Origin: Planctomycetota bacterium
GTDB lineage: Bacteria > Planctomycetota > UBA8742 > UBA2392
Assembly (NCBI GenBank): GCA_020638675.1
Contig: JACKID010000001.1
Coordinates: 1,178,001 to 1,242,000, forward strand
Direction: 5' to 3'
DNA length: 64,000 nucleotides
Part shown: positions 37,568 to 46,220 of the stretch, piece after piece
Position numbering within the stretch: the first letter of the stretch is position 1
Layout of the letters: the number at the start of each line of letters is the position of its first letter
Notes under the pieces: generated by a model
Told to the model about the DNA's origin: nothing
Database searches by the model: none
What the model saw: only the letters and a program-made list of their open reading frames with translations
Program-made: the position numbers and the translations under genes

Positions 37568-38779
37568 ATGGGCAAGTGGCTCGTCTTGTTAGCGATTCTG
37601 ATGGGCGCGCCCCTGCTTGCGCAGGATGGCGGCTCCACCTCTCCGAGTTCCACGCAACCGGGCGGCGACGAAGAGGAAGTCGACCCCTGGAACGACTTCG
37701 ACGTCGGCGGCGTGCAGGATGGCGAATACCTGCCGCTGACGCTCGGTCGTGACCGCACCGGGCTTGGCCTGCGCGCTCGCGCCTCGTTCGGCTGGGACAG
37801 CAACATCTTCCTTGAAGACAAGGACGACGACACCGGGCTGTACGGCGACGCGATGGCGTACGCGTACGTCGGCGCGAATCTCGGAATCGTCGCCCTCGGC
37901 GCGCGCGGGCACATCGCCGGGCGCCTCTACTTCGGCGAGGCCGACGCCGACATGTGGGACCTCAAACTCGGCGCATTCTTCAAGCTGCCGTACAACGGCG
38001 GCTTCGGCTTCGGCGTCAGCGCGGACGTGCTGTACCACCAGTTGCACTCGTACGAAATCACCGGTCCGCTGACCCGCCAGGATGACCTGCGCGCAAGCGG
38101 CGCCATCGGGCGCGCGTACGTCGGCTACCAGGTCAGCTTCGTGGTCTTTGAGCTGGGGTTCACCGGCCAGACGACAGACTTCACCGAAGAACGCGACGTT
38201 CCCAGCCTCGACTCGTGGACGATAGGTGCGGACTTCAGCATCTACTTCAAGATCTTCGACTTCCTTGAGTTGCACCCGTACGTGGCCTTTGACTACGAAT
38301 GGTTCCGTGACCAGGTGGACGTGCAGGACGACGGCACGCCGCTTTCGACCGAAGACAAGCTGCAGTTGCTCAAGTTCAACTACGGCGCCGACTTCAAGCT
38401 GAACCTGCCCTTCATTGAAGCGCAGGGGCGCGTCTACAGCGCCCGGCAGGACGACTCGGCCGCGGGCCACGATCGCTACTGGCAGTACGGCGTCAGGGGC
38501 GCCGCGGACCTGAACCTGGTAGGCAACGTGCGTCTGACCATCGGCGGCCACTTCTGGACGCGCGAGTACGACGACCTCGTCGACGTCGACAACGTCGGGC
38601 CGGACGGCGAGCGCACGGTACATGAGCGCTACCTGCAGGCATGGGTCGAGCTGGCGTGGAACTTCTGGGAGTTCATGTCCGTCGGAGGGCGCTACACCTA
38701 CACGCGCCGGACCAGCGACATCGACAATGCCGGCTACGCGGCGCACGACGCGTCGATCTTCCTGGAGATTGGCTGGTAA
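37568..38779 (+). CDS. Outer-membrane beta-barrel protein
   Basis: 403 residues from ATG 37568 (GGAG eight nt upstream); the open frame back to 37307 covers the promoter and hairpin. A signal peptide MGKWLVLLAILMGAPLLA precedes an acidic linker (GGDEEEVDPWNDFDV). The rest is alternating amphipathic strands rich in Gly/Tyr/Phe with acidic turns (RARASFGWDSNIFLEDKDDD, YLQAWVELAWNFWEFMSVGG) and ends in strand ASIFLEIGW with a terminal aromatic, as in outer-membrane barrels. No specific transporter family recognised. The stop overlaps the kinase start (TAATG). Confidence 0.8.
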   Translation: MGKWLVLLAILMGAPLLAQDGGSTSPSSTQPGGDEEEVDPWNDFDVGGVQDGEYLPLTLGRDRTGLGLRARASFGWDSNIFLEDKDDDTGLYGDAMAYAYVGANLGIVALGARGHIAGRLYFGEADADMWDLKLGAFFKLPYNGGFGFGVSADVLYHQLHSYEITGPLTRQDDLRASGAIGRAYVGYQVSFVVFELGFTGQTTDFTEERDVPSLDSWTIGADFSIYFKIFDFLELHPYVAFDYEWFRDQVDVQDDGTPLSTEDKLQLLKFNYGADFKLNLPFIEAQGRVYSARQDDSAAGHDRYWQYGVRGAADLNLVGNVRLTIGGHFWTREYDDLVDVDNVGPDGERTVHERYLQAWVELAWNFWEFMSVGGRYTYTRRTSDIDNAGYAAHDASIFLEIGW

Positions 38780-40089
38780 TGTCAAACAAGCCCGGCAAAG
38801 GCTCCGGCTTTCTGTTCGGCTGGGCATTCACGATGATCATGGCGGGCGCGCTGCTGGTAGGCGCGCTCGTTGCGTACGGGTTCATCAGCACGGGCTATGA
38901 GGAGCAACTGGAGCGCCGGTTGAAGAGCTACGCGGCTACTTCGGCGATCGGCATCAGCCCCGGCGCGCTGGATCTTGTCGAGTCATCGAGCGACGATCTG
39001 GCAGTGCTCTATCGCGGGCGCCTGAAGGCCTTGCAGGAGAACAGCGGCGTGCGGCGCGCGGCCATCCTGCGTCGCGACGGGACACTCGTCGTCGACACCG
39101 AAGGGCATGAGCCGGGCAGCCGCGACTACGGCTTCGCGGCCGATGCCAACGAGCTTGAGCAAAGCTTCAAGACCGGGCCCGTGGCGACGATCACCTACGA
39201 AGACGACGAGGGCCGTCTCTACCGCAACGGCTTCGCGCCGGTGCGCGACGCCGACGGCGTCGTTAGCGACTACGCCGTCGCCGTCGAGCTGGAAGCGGAC
39301 TACACCGACAACCTGAACGCAGTGGCCTGGACCATGGCGCTCACGGTACTGAGCGTGTTTGTCGTTACGGCCGGGTCGGCGTTCGGGCTTTCCCGCGCGT
39401 GGCGAGGCCTGCACAACGACCTGGCGCGACAGACCAGGCTGGCTGAGCAGGCCCAGTTCAGCGCCGGCATGGCGCACCAGATCAAGAACCCGCTGGCGGC
39501 CTTGCGCGGGTATGTCGAGTTGCTGGCCCGCGGGCTGAACGACCCGATGCAGAAACAGATCGCGGACAAGCTGGTCAGCGAAATCGGCGCACTGGACCGA
39601 ATCGTGCGCGACTTCCTGCAGTTCAGCCGCGGCGCCCACGGCTCGGTCGAGAAGCTGTCGCTTGAGGCCGTCCTGCGCCCGGTGGTGGAGGCCGCGCGTT
39701 CCGCGGGCGGTGACAAGGTCGAAGTCCCGACGCCGGACGTGCCGCCCGTTGAGCTTGAAGTCGATTCCACCGCGCTGCGCGAGGCGTTGTCCAACGTCGC
39801 CGTGAATGCGGCCGAGGCGATGCGCGAAGACGGCGGGCGGCTTACTCTCAGCGTTGCACTGAACGGGCGGCTGCTGGCGATCGAGATTCAGGACACGGGC
39901 CCCGGCATCGGCGAGGACGTGCGCGGCAAGCTGTTTGAGCCGTTCGTGACCGGCAAGGCCGACGGCACAGGGCTCGGGTTGCCGATCGCCCGGCGATTGC
40001 TGCGTGACCTCGGCGGCGACTTGGAAATGGTCCGCAGCGATTCCTCAGGTACCATGTTCCGCGCAACCTTCGTGAGAGAGGCTGAATAG
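38779..40089 (+). CDS. NtrB-type sensor histidine kinase
   Basis: 436-residue membrane kinase. TM1 at about 11-34, extracytoplasmic sensor about 36-180 (with strands such as RAAILRRDGTLVVDTEG), TM2 about 183-205, then HisKA with phospho-acceptor His233 in GMAHQIKNPLAALRGY. An HATPase domain follows with N box (LSNVAVNAAEAM), G1 (DTGPGIG), F (FEPFVTGK) and G2 (GTGLGLPIA). The H-box form HQIKNPLA is typical of kinases that control sigma54 activators. It starts inside the barrel gene stop and ends overlapping the regulator (TAGTG). Confidence 0.93.
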   Translation: MSNKPGKGSGFLFGWAFTMIMAGALLVGALVAYGFISTGYEEQLERRLKSYAATSAIGISPGALDLVESSSDDLAVLYRGRLKALQENSGVRRAAILRRDGTLVVDTEGHEPGSRDYGFAADANELEQSFKTGPVATITYEDDEGRLYRNGFAPVRDADGVVSDYAVAVELEADYTDNLNAVAWTMALTVLSVFVVTAGSAFGLSRAWRGLHNDLARQTRLAEQAQFSAGMAHQIKNPLAALRGYVELLARGLNDPMQKQIADKLVSEIGALDRIVRDFLQFSRGAHGSVEKLSLEAVLRPVVEAARSAGGDKVEVPTPDVPPVELEVDSTALREALSNVAVNAAEAMREDGGRLTLSVALNGRLLAIEIQDTGPGIGEDVRGKLFEPFVTGKADGTGLGLPIARRLLRDLGGDLEMVRSDSSGTMFRATFVREAE

Positions 40090-41432
40090 TGGCGGACAAG
40101 CCCAGAGTTCTCGTCGTCGATGACAAGGCCAGCATGCGTGACATGCTGTCGATGGCCCTGTCGGCCAAGGGCATGGAAGTTACGCAGGCCGAAAACGGTC
40201 AGAAAGCGCTGGAGCTGGCGGGCAAGACGCCGTTCGACGCGATTGTCAGCGACCTGAAGATGCCGAAGCTTGACGGGCTCGGGCTGCTGCGCGCGCTGAG
40301 TGAAAAAGGCGAGCCGCCGCCGTTCATCATGATTACCGCGCACGGCAGCGTGAAAGACGCCGTTGAGGCGATGTCGCTCGGCGCCGCCGATTTCATGGAG
40401 AAGCCGTTCGAGCTCGCTGAATTCGAATTCAAGGTCGAGCGCGCGCTGGACGAAGCCCGCACGACCGGGGCGCCGCCCAAGGCCGCCGGAGAGGAAGCTC
40501 TGCCGGGGCTGATCGGCTCATCGCCGCAGTTGCTGGAGGTCGCGGATATCGTGAAACGCGCCGCGCGCAGCACGGTCCCGGTACTGATTCTCGGCGAGAG
40601 CGGCACCGGCAAAGAGCTGGTGGCACGCGCGGTGCACGAGCGGTCGCCGCGCGCGGATCAGGCGTTTGTCGCCGTGCATGCCGGGGCGCTCGCACCGGGT
40701 GTGCTGGAGAGCGAGCTGTTCGGGCACGAAAAGGGCGCGTTCACCGGCGCCGATTCTCAGCGCAAAGGCCGGTTCGAGACGGCCGACGGCGGCAGCCTGT
40801 TCCTGGATGAACTCGGCGAGATTCCGCAGACCACGCAGGTCAAGTTGCTGCGCGTGCTGCAGGACAAGACGTTTGAGCGCGTGGGAGGCTCCGCCCAGCT
40901 TCGCACGGACGTTCGCCTGGTGTGCGCCACCAACCGCAACCTGCGCGAGATGGTGAAGGAAGGCGGCTTCCGCGAAGACCTGTTCTATCGCGTAAACGTG
41001 GTCACGGTCACCATGCCGCCGCTGCGCGAACGCTCGGGCGACATCGCCAAACTGGTTGCGCACTTCCTCAAGAAGGAAGGCAGCAAGCTGGCGGTTCCTG
41101 AGGAAGTGATGGCGCGTCTTCAGGCCTACCACTGGCCGGGCAACGTGCGTGAGCTTGAGAACGTGATCCGGCGCTGCATCGCGCTTGCCACCGGCGATGC
41201 CATGCGCGTCGAGGATTTGCCGCCCGAAATGCTGGAAGCTACGCGCTTACCACCCGGAGAGGACGCACCACAAGGATTGGTAGGCGATCTGGAACGCATT
41301 GAACGCAATACCTTGCTCAACGCGCTGGAAGAAACAGCGTGGAATGTGTCGCGCGCCGCGCGCATACTGGGCGTGGGCCGAACCGCGCTGCAATACAAGA
41401 TGAAGAAGTATGGCCTCAAGAAACCTGCCTAG
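40089..41432 (+). CDS. Sigma54-dependent response regulator, NtrC family
   Basis: 447 residues from GTG 40089. Receiver domain with DD (11-12) and phospho-acceptor Asp55 in VSDLKMP, Lys in MEKPF. AAA+ domain with Walker A GESGTGKE (169-176), the sigma54-contacting GAFTGA loop (216-221), Walker B LFLDELGEI and the arginine-finger region FREDLFYRVNV. A Fis-type helix-turn-helix closes the protein (NVSRAARILGVGRTALQYKMKKYGL). Partner of the upstream kinase; the operon promoter carries sigma54 elements, so autoregulation is likely. Confidence 0.95.
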   Translation: MADKPRVLVVDDKASMRDMLSMALSAKGMEVTQAENGQKALELAGKTPFDAIVSDLKMPKLDGLGLLRALSEKGEPPPFIMITAHGSVKDAVEAMSLGAADFMEKPFELAEFEFKVERALDEARTTGAPPKAAGEEALPGLIGSSPQLLEVADIVKRAARSTVPVLILGESGTGKELVARAVHERSPRADQAFVAVHAGALAPGVLESELFGHEKGAFTGADSQRKGRFETADGGSLFLDELGEIPQTTQVKLLRVLQDKTFERVGGSAQLRTDVRLVCATNRNLREMVKEGGFREDLFYRVNVVTVTMPPLRERSGDIAKLVAHFLKKEGSKLAVPEEVMARLQAYHWPGNVRELENVIRRCIALATGDAMRVEDLPPEMLEATRLPPGEDAPQGLVGDLERIERNTLLNALEETAWNVSRAARILGVGRTALQYKMKKYGLKKPA

Positions 41433-42165
41433 ATTCGCCAGGCTCCTGCTTGTTTGCCTGCTCACGCTGGCGGCGGGCGGCGTTGCGTCTGCGGCGCCCG
41501 ACTACAAGGACATCAAGAAGGAAATCAGCAAGCTTGAAACGTCGCTCAGCGACGCGGTCAAGGCCGAGAACGAGGTCACGGCCAAGCTGGACAAGAACCG
41601 AAGAGACCAAGCCAAGGCGGACGGCGCGGCGCTGGCGGCCCTGAAGAAGGAAGCCAAGACCCTCTCCGACGAGGCCGACAAGGCGACCACGAAGCGCCTG
41701 GAGGCACAGCGCGCGCTGGCCGACAAGCGCGGCGAGTTGCGTGCCGCGGCCGCGAAGTACGCCGTTTCGCAGATCAACGGAACGGGCAACCTGGACACCC
41801 GCGTGGCGGAAGCCAAGACAGCCGTCGCGGATTGGGACGAAGCAATCGGTACGTTGCCCGACGTGCCGGAGACGACCAAGGTTGCGGGCATCGTCGATCC
41901 GCTGGAGAAGGCGGCGGCGGCCAAGCTGGTCAAAGGCCAGTTGGACGACTTCGACAACTGGGCCGCGGGCGAGATCAAGCGCGTCGACACGGAGCTTGAC
42001 CAGGTAAAGAAAATCCTGGATGCGGAGAGCCAGCTCAAGAATGCCAAGGGCGGTCCGGCGCTGATCCAGGCAGCGAAGGACCTGAAGAAGCACCTGAATG
42101 AACAAACCATTCAGGTGGGTGAGTTGCGCGCGGTCGTGAAGTCGCGCCGCGACGGCTTAAAGTAG
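41410..42165 (+). CDS. Secreted coiled-coil protein
   Basis: 251 residues starting inside the last 23 nt of the regulator gene. A signal peptide is visible: RNLPRFARLLLVCLLTLAAG, ending GGVASA-AP. The mature protein is almost entirely Ala/Lys/Glu/Asp-rich heptad-like helix (KKEISKLETSLSDAVKAENEV, ADKATTKRLEAQRALADKRG), so a periplasmic coiled coil. No Cys and no lipobox were seen. No family recognised. Likely works with the barrel protein and the toroid proteins encoded in the same operon; this is an inference from coupling. Confidence 0.7.
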   Translation: MASRNLPRFARLLLVCLLTLAAGGVASAAPDYKDIKKEISKLETSLSDAVKAENEVTAKLDKNRRDQAKADGAALAALKKEAKTLSDEADKATTKRLEAQRALADKRGELRAAAAKYAVSQINGTGNLDTRVAEAKTAVADWDEAIGTLPDVPETTKVAGIVDPLEKAAAAKLVKGQLDDFDNWAAGEIKRVDTELDQVKKILDAESQLKNAKGGPALIQAAKDLKKHLNEQTIQVGELRAVVKSRRDGLK

Positions 42166-42171
42166 CGGTCT

Positions 42172-44034
42172 ATGGTGCGAAGACTGCCAACTACGATACT
42201 GCGCCTCGGCGCACTGGTGCTTGCGGCATTGCCGCTGGTGCTGGTGGACGCACACCCGGTCACGGCGCTGGCACGCGGCAAGGCCGAGCTGTCCTGGGCC
42301 GTAGACGACGCGCTCTACCTTCACTACGCGCTGGATTCGCAAACCGAACAGGGCGAAGAAGGCGACCCCAAGCCGAATCTTCAGTACGTCCACTTGATGG
42401 GCTACGAGATCGCCGCGGATGGGCAGATGCCCGAAGTCAGCAAGCCGTGGGAGTTTGAGGAAATCCTGTTCCAGCTGGCGTCGTTCGTTCCCGCAGCGAC
42501 CATGCGCGAGGGCGACACCTGGCAGCACGACTGGAACTTCGACCGCGTGTCCGGCACGCAGGCGCTCAGCGCGACTTCTGCATACACGTTCACCGAGCTT
42601 GCGGAGTACGAGAAACACGAGTGCGCACACATCACGGCAACGCACAAGCTGACCACGGTGCAGCCCGACACCGTGCTGCCGCGCTGGACGAAACTTGAGC
42701 TGACCACCGACACCTACTTCAACTCCGAAAGCGGCTGCGCACTGGGCGTGAAGCTAGTGCTGCGCGGCGCGAAGATGGAGCTCGGCGCCAAGCCCGAAGA
42801 CCCGACGGTTTCCAAGAACTACGCCTGGGACGCCGAGTGGAAGTTGAGCCGCAGCGTGGACTCAACGGACACCGACTACCTGAAGAAGAAAGTCGACATC
42901 GCCATCTTCAACGGCGTCGAGCGCCTGTGGGCGCAGCGCAACAAGGAAGGCACCTGGCCCTACGGAACAAACGTCCGCGGCGGCACGGCGCTGTCCCTGC
43001 TGGCGCTGCTGATGTGCGGCGAAGACCCGGGCGACGCGCGCATGACCGAGAGCTTCCGCCTCATGCAGGAAGCCGAGTTGAACACGACCTACGACGTCGC
43101 CATCTCGATCATGGCCTATGAGGCCAAGTACATCAGCAAGTCGGAGCGCGAGGCATTCTTGAAGGGCGGCGACGCCGGCAAGCAGGAACGCAAGCTCAGC
43201 CAGCAGGACATGAAAGAAGTACAGCGCCTGACCGACTGGCTGATCGACAACCGCAATGAGCCCAACGTGATGTGGAACTACAAGCGCGACGAGGACTCGC
43301 CCGCGCGCTACGACTTCTCGGTCACGCAATACGCGCTGCTCGGGCTGGGCTCGGCCATGCGCTGCGGCGTCGTGATTCCGACCGGCTACATCCGCAAGCT
43401 GGTCGAGTTCGTGCGCTCGCTGCAGGCGCCGGACGGGCCGGAATTCAAGCGCGTGGTGGACTACAAGCCGGGCAAGAAGAAGAACGGCAAGAAGGGCGAA
43501 GACCGGGTCACGCTCTCAACGAAGAATGTCAAAGCCCGCGGCTGGGCCTACACATACGCGGCGACCTACATACCGGATACCGGTGCGACCAGCGCCTACG
43601 GCTCAATGACCTGCGCGGGCATCACCACGCTGATCGCCGGGCTCGACATCGCCGCCAACATGGAAGACAAGGCGCGCATCAAGGAATTCGACAACAACGC
43701 CCAGTACAAGAACTGGGAGCGCGACACCCAGCAGGCTCTCGACTGGGGCATGAGCTGGATGGAGTACTGGTTCAGCATCACCCGCAACCCGAACCACGCC
43801 CGCGCCTGGTACTACTACTACCTCTACGGGCTGGAACGCATCTGCATGCTCAGCGACGTTCGCTACCTCGGTACCCATGACTGGTACTTCGAGGGGGCTT
43901 CGGCCTTGATCACCCTGCAGGACGACAACGGCGGCTGGGGAGGCGCGGTCGACACCGCATTCGCCCTGCTGTTCCTCAAGCGCGGCACGGTCCGCACCAA
44001 TAAGCCCGTCTACACGGGCGGCCCCAAAGAATAG
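42172..44034 (+). CDS. Secreted alpha/alpha-toroid repeat protein 1
   Basis: 620 residues with an N-terminal signal peptide (basic MVRRLPTTILR, hydrophobic LGALVLAALPLVLVDA). An N-terminal beta-rich region (about 30-220) is followed by a helical repeat region of the prenyltransferase/squalene-oxidase-like (alpha/alpha) toroid type: EGTWPYGTNVRGGTALSLLALL, DFSVTQYALLGLGSAMRCG, ending DDNGGWGGAVDTAFALLFLKRG (cited in parts). Catalytic residues of true terpene cyclases (DxDD) are not seen, so a binding or scaffold role is more likely. The gene starts six nt after the coiled-coil gene, and a close paralogue follows. Confidence 0.8.
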   Translation: MVRRLPTTILRLGALVLAALPLVLVDAHPVTALARGKAELSWAVDDALYLHYALDSQTEQGEEGDPKPNLQYVHLMGYEIAADGQMPEVSKPWEFEEILFQLASFVPAATMREGDTWQHDWNFDRVSGTQALSATSAYTFTELAEYEKHECAHITATHKLTTVQPDTVLPRWTKLELTTDTYFNSESGCALGVKLVLRGAKMELGAKPEDPTVSKNYAWDAEWKLSRSVDSTDTDYLKKKVDIAIFNGVERLWAQRNKEGTWPYGTNVRGGTALSLLALLMCGEDPGDARMTESFRLMQEAELNTTYDVAISIMAYEAKYISKSEREAFLKGGDAGKQERKLSQQDMKEVQRLTDWLIDNRNEPNVMWNYKRDEDSPARYDFSVTQYALLGLGSAMRCGVVIPTGYIRKLVEFVRSLQAPDGPEFKRVVDYKPGKKKNGKKGEDRVTLSTKNVKARGWAYTYAATYIPDTGATSAYGSMTCAGITTLIAGLDIAANMEDKARIKEFDNNAQYKNWERDTQQALDWGMSWMEYWFSITRNPNHARAWYYYYLYGLERICMLSDVRYLGTHDWYFEGASALITLQDDNGGWGGAVDTAFALLFLKRGTVRTNKPVYTGGPKE

Positions 44035-44171
44035 CCGCAATCCCGCTTTGCAGGGCCTGCCGGCCCTTGCTCACGAATTTGCGATAGTGTTTTAGACCTA
44101 AATTAGCGATTCGCATTCTCAGTCCGTACGCTTACCCCTGACAGAGGTTCGTCAGCCCACGGGAGGGGGAC

Positions 44172-46049
44172 ATGCGAACGACAGGTGCGGCAGTGAGCAT
44201 CCTTGCGATGCTGCTTGGACTGGCGGGTGTGGTCATCGCGGACGTTCCAATGCCCCAGCAAAGGGGCAACCAGCGCTTCGAGCTGGAGTGGAAGACCCCG
44301 CCGACAACCTATCTCAACTACAAGGTCGCGAGTCAGGCGAAAGTCGATCCGCTCGAGCCGCTGCCGGCCGGCGCCATCGACACGGACCCGGAACTCTCCT
44401 ACGCCCACTTCATGGGCCACGAGTTCGACGACACCGGCGCGTTGCACGACATCCACACGCCGTTCGTGATGGAAGACCTGCTGATCCAGTTGGGCATGCA
44501 GATCCCCGACAAGAAGAAGTGCGCGGCGGGCTTCAACTGGGACCGCAAATGGAACCTGGAACGCCTGTACGACATGCCGGGCATCGAGTTCGTCAGCGTC
44601 TACAACGTCGTGGGCTCGGACCGCTGCGGCGACGCCGACTGCGTCCAGATCACAGGCTTTCATGACTTCCTTGCGCCGGACAAGGAACCCGCGGAAGGCT
44701 CCGCTCGCTGGCTGAGCTTCCACGCGGAAACGACTGCCTGGTTCAACGCAGACGAAGGCCGCCTGCAGGCCGTGGACATCCTGCTGCACGCGGCACGCTG
44801 GCGGGCGAAGGCAACGAAGATCGCCGCCGCCCAGATCGACTACCACTGGAGCGTGCGCTACGAGTTCGCCGACGACTTCGACAGCACGGCCGGCCGCTAT
44901 CTCAACGACAAGGTCATCACGGCCATCTCCAAGGGCGCCGAGCGCCTGTCCCAGCTGCAATACGGCGACGGCGGCTGGCCCTACGGCACGCGCGCCCGCG
45001 GCGGAACGGCCCTGGCGCTGCTCACGCTGCTGACCTGTGAAGTGCCCGCGAACGACCCGGGCGTCATTCGCGGCTTCGAGGCCATGAAGGGGATGGAGTT
45101 CGAAGAGACCTATTCGGTTGCGCTGTCGCTGATGGCGTACGAAGCCAAGTACATCTCCGACGTGGAGCGGCGCGCCTACCTTAGTGAAGGCGACGACAAG
45201 TTCCCGGACTTCAAGCGCGAGGTCAGCGAAGAAGACCGCAAGCAGATGCAGGCGCTGGTGGACTGGCTGGTCGAGAACCAGAACCAGACCAAGAACCCGT
45301 TCTGGAACTACAACCCGACGCCCGACACGTCGCGCTTTGACTTCTCCAACACGCAGTACGCGCTGCTGGGGCTGGCGGCCGCGCTGCGCTGCGAGATCAA
45401 GATTCCGACCGGTGTTGTCGGCAAGCTGGTGGGAGAAGTCGTGAACTACCAGCAGGCTGACGGGCCCAAGGTGAAGCGCGTCATCGGCTACAAGCCCCCC
45501 AAGGACAACAGCCGCAAGGATGACGGGCGCAGCACGTACGCCGGAAAGCCGGCCCAGGCGCGCGGCTGGGCCTACTCGACCAAGGCCAAGTGGGACCGCT
45601 ACGCCGAGACGACGGACGCGTACGGCTCCATGACGACGGCCGGTCTGACCTGCCTGCTGGTCGGGCTGGACATCGTGGACCAGATGGATGCCGCGCAGCT
45701 CAAGGAAGAGTTCGGCAGCCAGCAAGGCTACGAGAAGTGGAAGAAGGCGGCGACGGAGGGCCTCGAAGACGGGCTGTGCTGGCTGGAGTACTGGTTCAGC
45801 ATCACCCGCAACCCGAACAAGGGCCGCCACTGGTATCTCTACTACATGTACGGGCTTGAGCGCGTGATGATGCTCGGGCAGGTGCGGCGCCTGGGCGTGC
45901 ACGACTGGTACGCCGAAGGCGCGTCCGTGCTGGTCACAATCCAGAACAGCGACGGCAGCTGGGGTACGATGCCGGACACCTGCTTCGCATTGCTGTTCCT
46001 GAAGAAGGGCACGATTCCGTCTCGCCGTCCGATCACCGGCGCAAAGTAG
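44172..46049 (+). CDS. Secreted alpha/alpha-toroid repeat protein 2
   Basis: 625-residue paralogue of the preceding protein, with the same order of domains. A signal peptide (TGAAVSILAMLLGLAGVVIA) is followed by a beta-rich N-terminal part with QLSYAHFMGHEFDD-like elements, then toroid repeats GDGGWPYGTRARGGTALALL, DFSNTQYALLGLAAALRC and the end SDGSWGTMPDTCFALLFLKK (in parts). Shared landmarks such as LMAYEAKYIS, WMEYWFSITRNPN/WLEYWFSITRNPN and YYxYGLER show tandem duplication. The 137-bp gap before it has a TTTAGACCTAAA dyad (44091-44102) but no convincing promoter. It ends 22 nt before a strong terminator. Confidence 0.8.
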   Translation: MRTTGAAVSILAMLLGLAGVVIADVPMPQQRGNQRFELEWKTPPTTYLNYKVASQAKVDPLEPLPAGAIDTDPELSYAHFMGHEFDDTGALHDIHTPFVMEDLLIQLGMQIPDKKKCAAGFNWDRKWNLERLYDMPGIEFVSVYNVVGSDRCGDADCVQITGFHDFLAPDKEPAEGSARWLSFHAETTAWFNADEGRLQAVDILLHAARWRAKATKIAAAQIDYHWSVRYEFADDFDSTAGRYLNDKVITAISKGAERLSQLQYGDGGWPYGTRARGGTALALLTLLTCEVPANDPGVIRGFEAMKGMEFEETYSVALSLMAYEAKYISDVERRAYLSEGDDKFPDFKREVSEEDRKQMQALVDWLVENQNQTKNPFWNYNPTPDTSRFDFSNTQYALLGLAAALRCEIKIPTGVVGKLVGEVVNYQQADGPKVKRVIGYKPPKDNSRKDDGRSTYAGKPAQARGWAYSTKAKWDRYAETTDAYGSMTTAGLTCLLVGLDIVDQMDAAQLKEEFGSQQGYEKWKKAATEGLEDGLCWLEYWFSITRNPNKGRHWYLYYMYGLERVMMLGQVRRLGVHDWYAEGASVLVTIQNSDGSWGTMPDTCFALLFLKKGTIPSRRPITGAK

Positions 46050-46071
46050 CAGTCTGCGCGTTGAGCGTCAC

Positions 46072-46129
46072 AACAAGCCCGGCACGCTTGTCCTGAGCCT
46101 GCCGAAGGGCCAGTGCCGGGCTTGTTTTT
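46072..46129. terminator. Terminator with repeat-bearing loop
   Basis: AACAAGCCCGGCAC (46072-46085) pairs perfectly with GTGCCGGGCTTGTT (46113-46126), followed by TTT. It stands between convergent genes (toroid 2 and bioD) and may serve both strands. The 27-nt loop contains CCTGAGCCTGCCGAAGG. Confidence 0.85.
46086..46112. repeat. CCTGAGCCTGCCGAAGG-type dispersed motif
   Basis: The loop of the terminator carries TTGTCCTGAGCCTGCCGAAG followed by GGCCA. From memory, near-identical sequences (CTTGTCCTGAGCCTGTCGAAGG and its complement) are scattered in intergenic regions of many unrelated environmental genomes. Only one copy is seen in this window. Confidence 0.4.
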
Positions 46130-46220
46130 CTTGCGCGCCCGAAATCCGTGGACCTTCTTTCGGCTTCCCGGGCGGGGCGGGTCGTGGCTTTCGTTGCTCC
46201 GTGGCTTTGCCCGCCGTGTC

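Noticed and set aside
44035..44171. Separate promoter before toroid protein 2 (TTGCTC ... TTTAGA)
   Set aside because: Boxes are weak and spacing is poor; only an AT-rich dyad can be supported.
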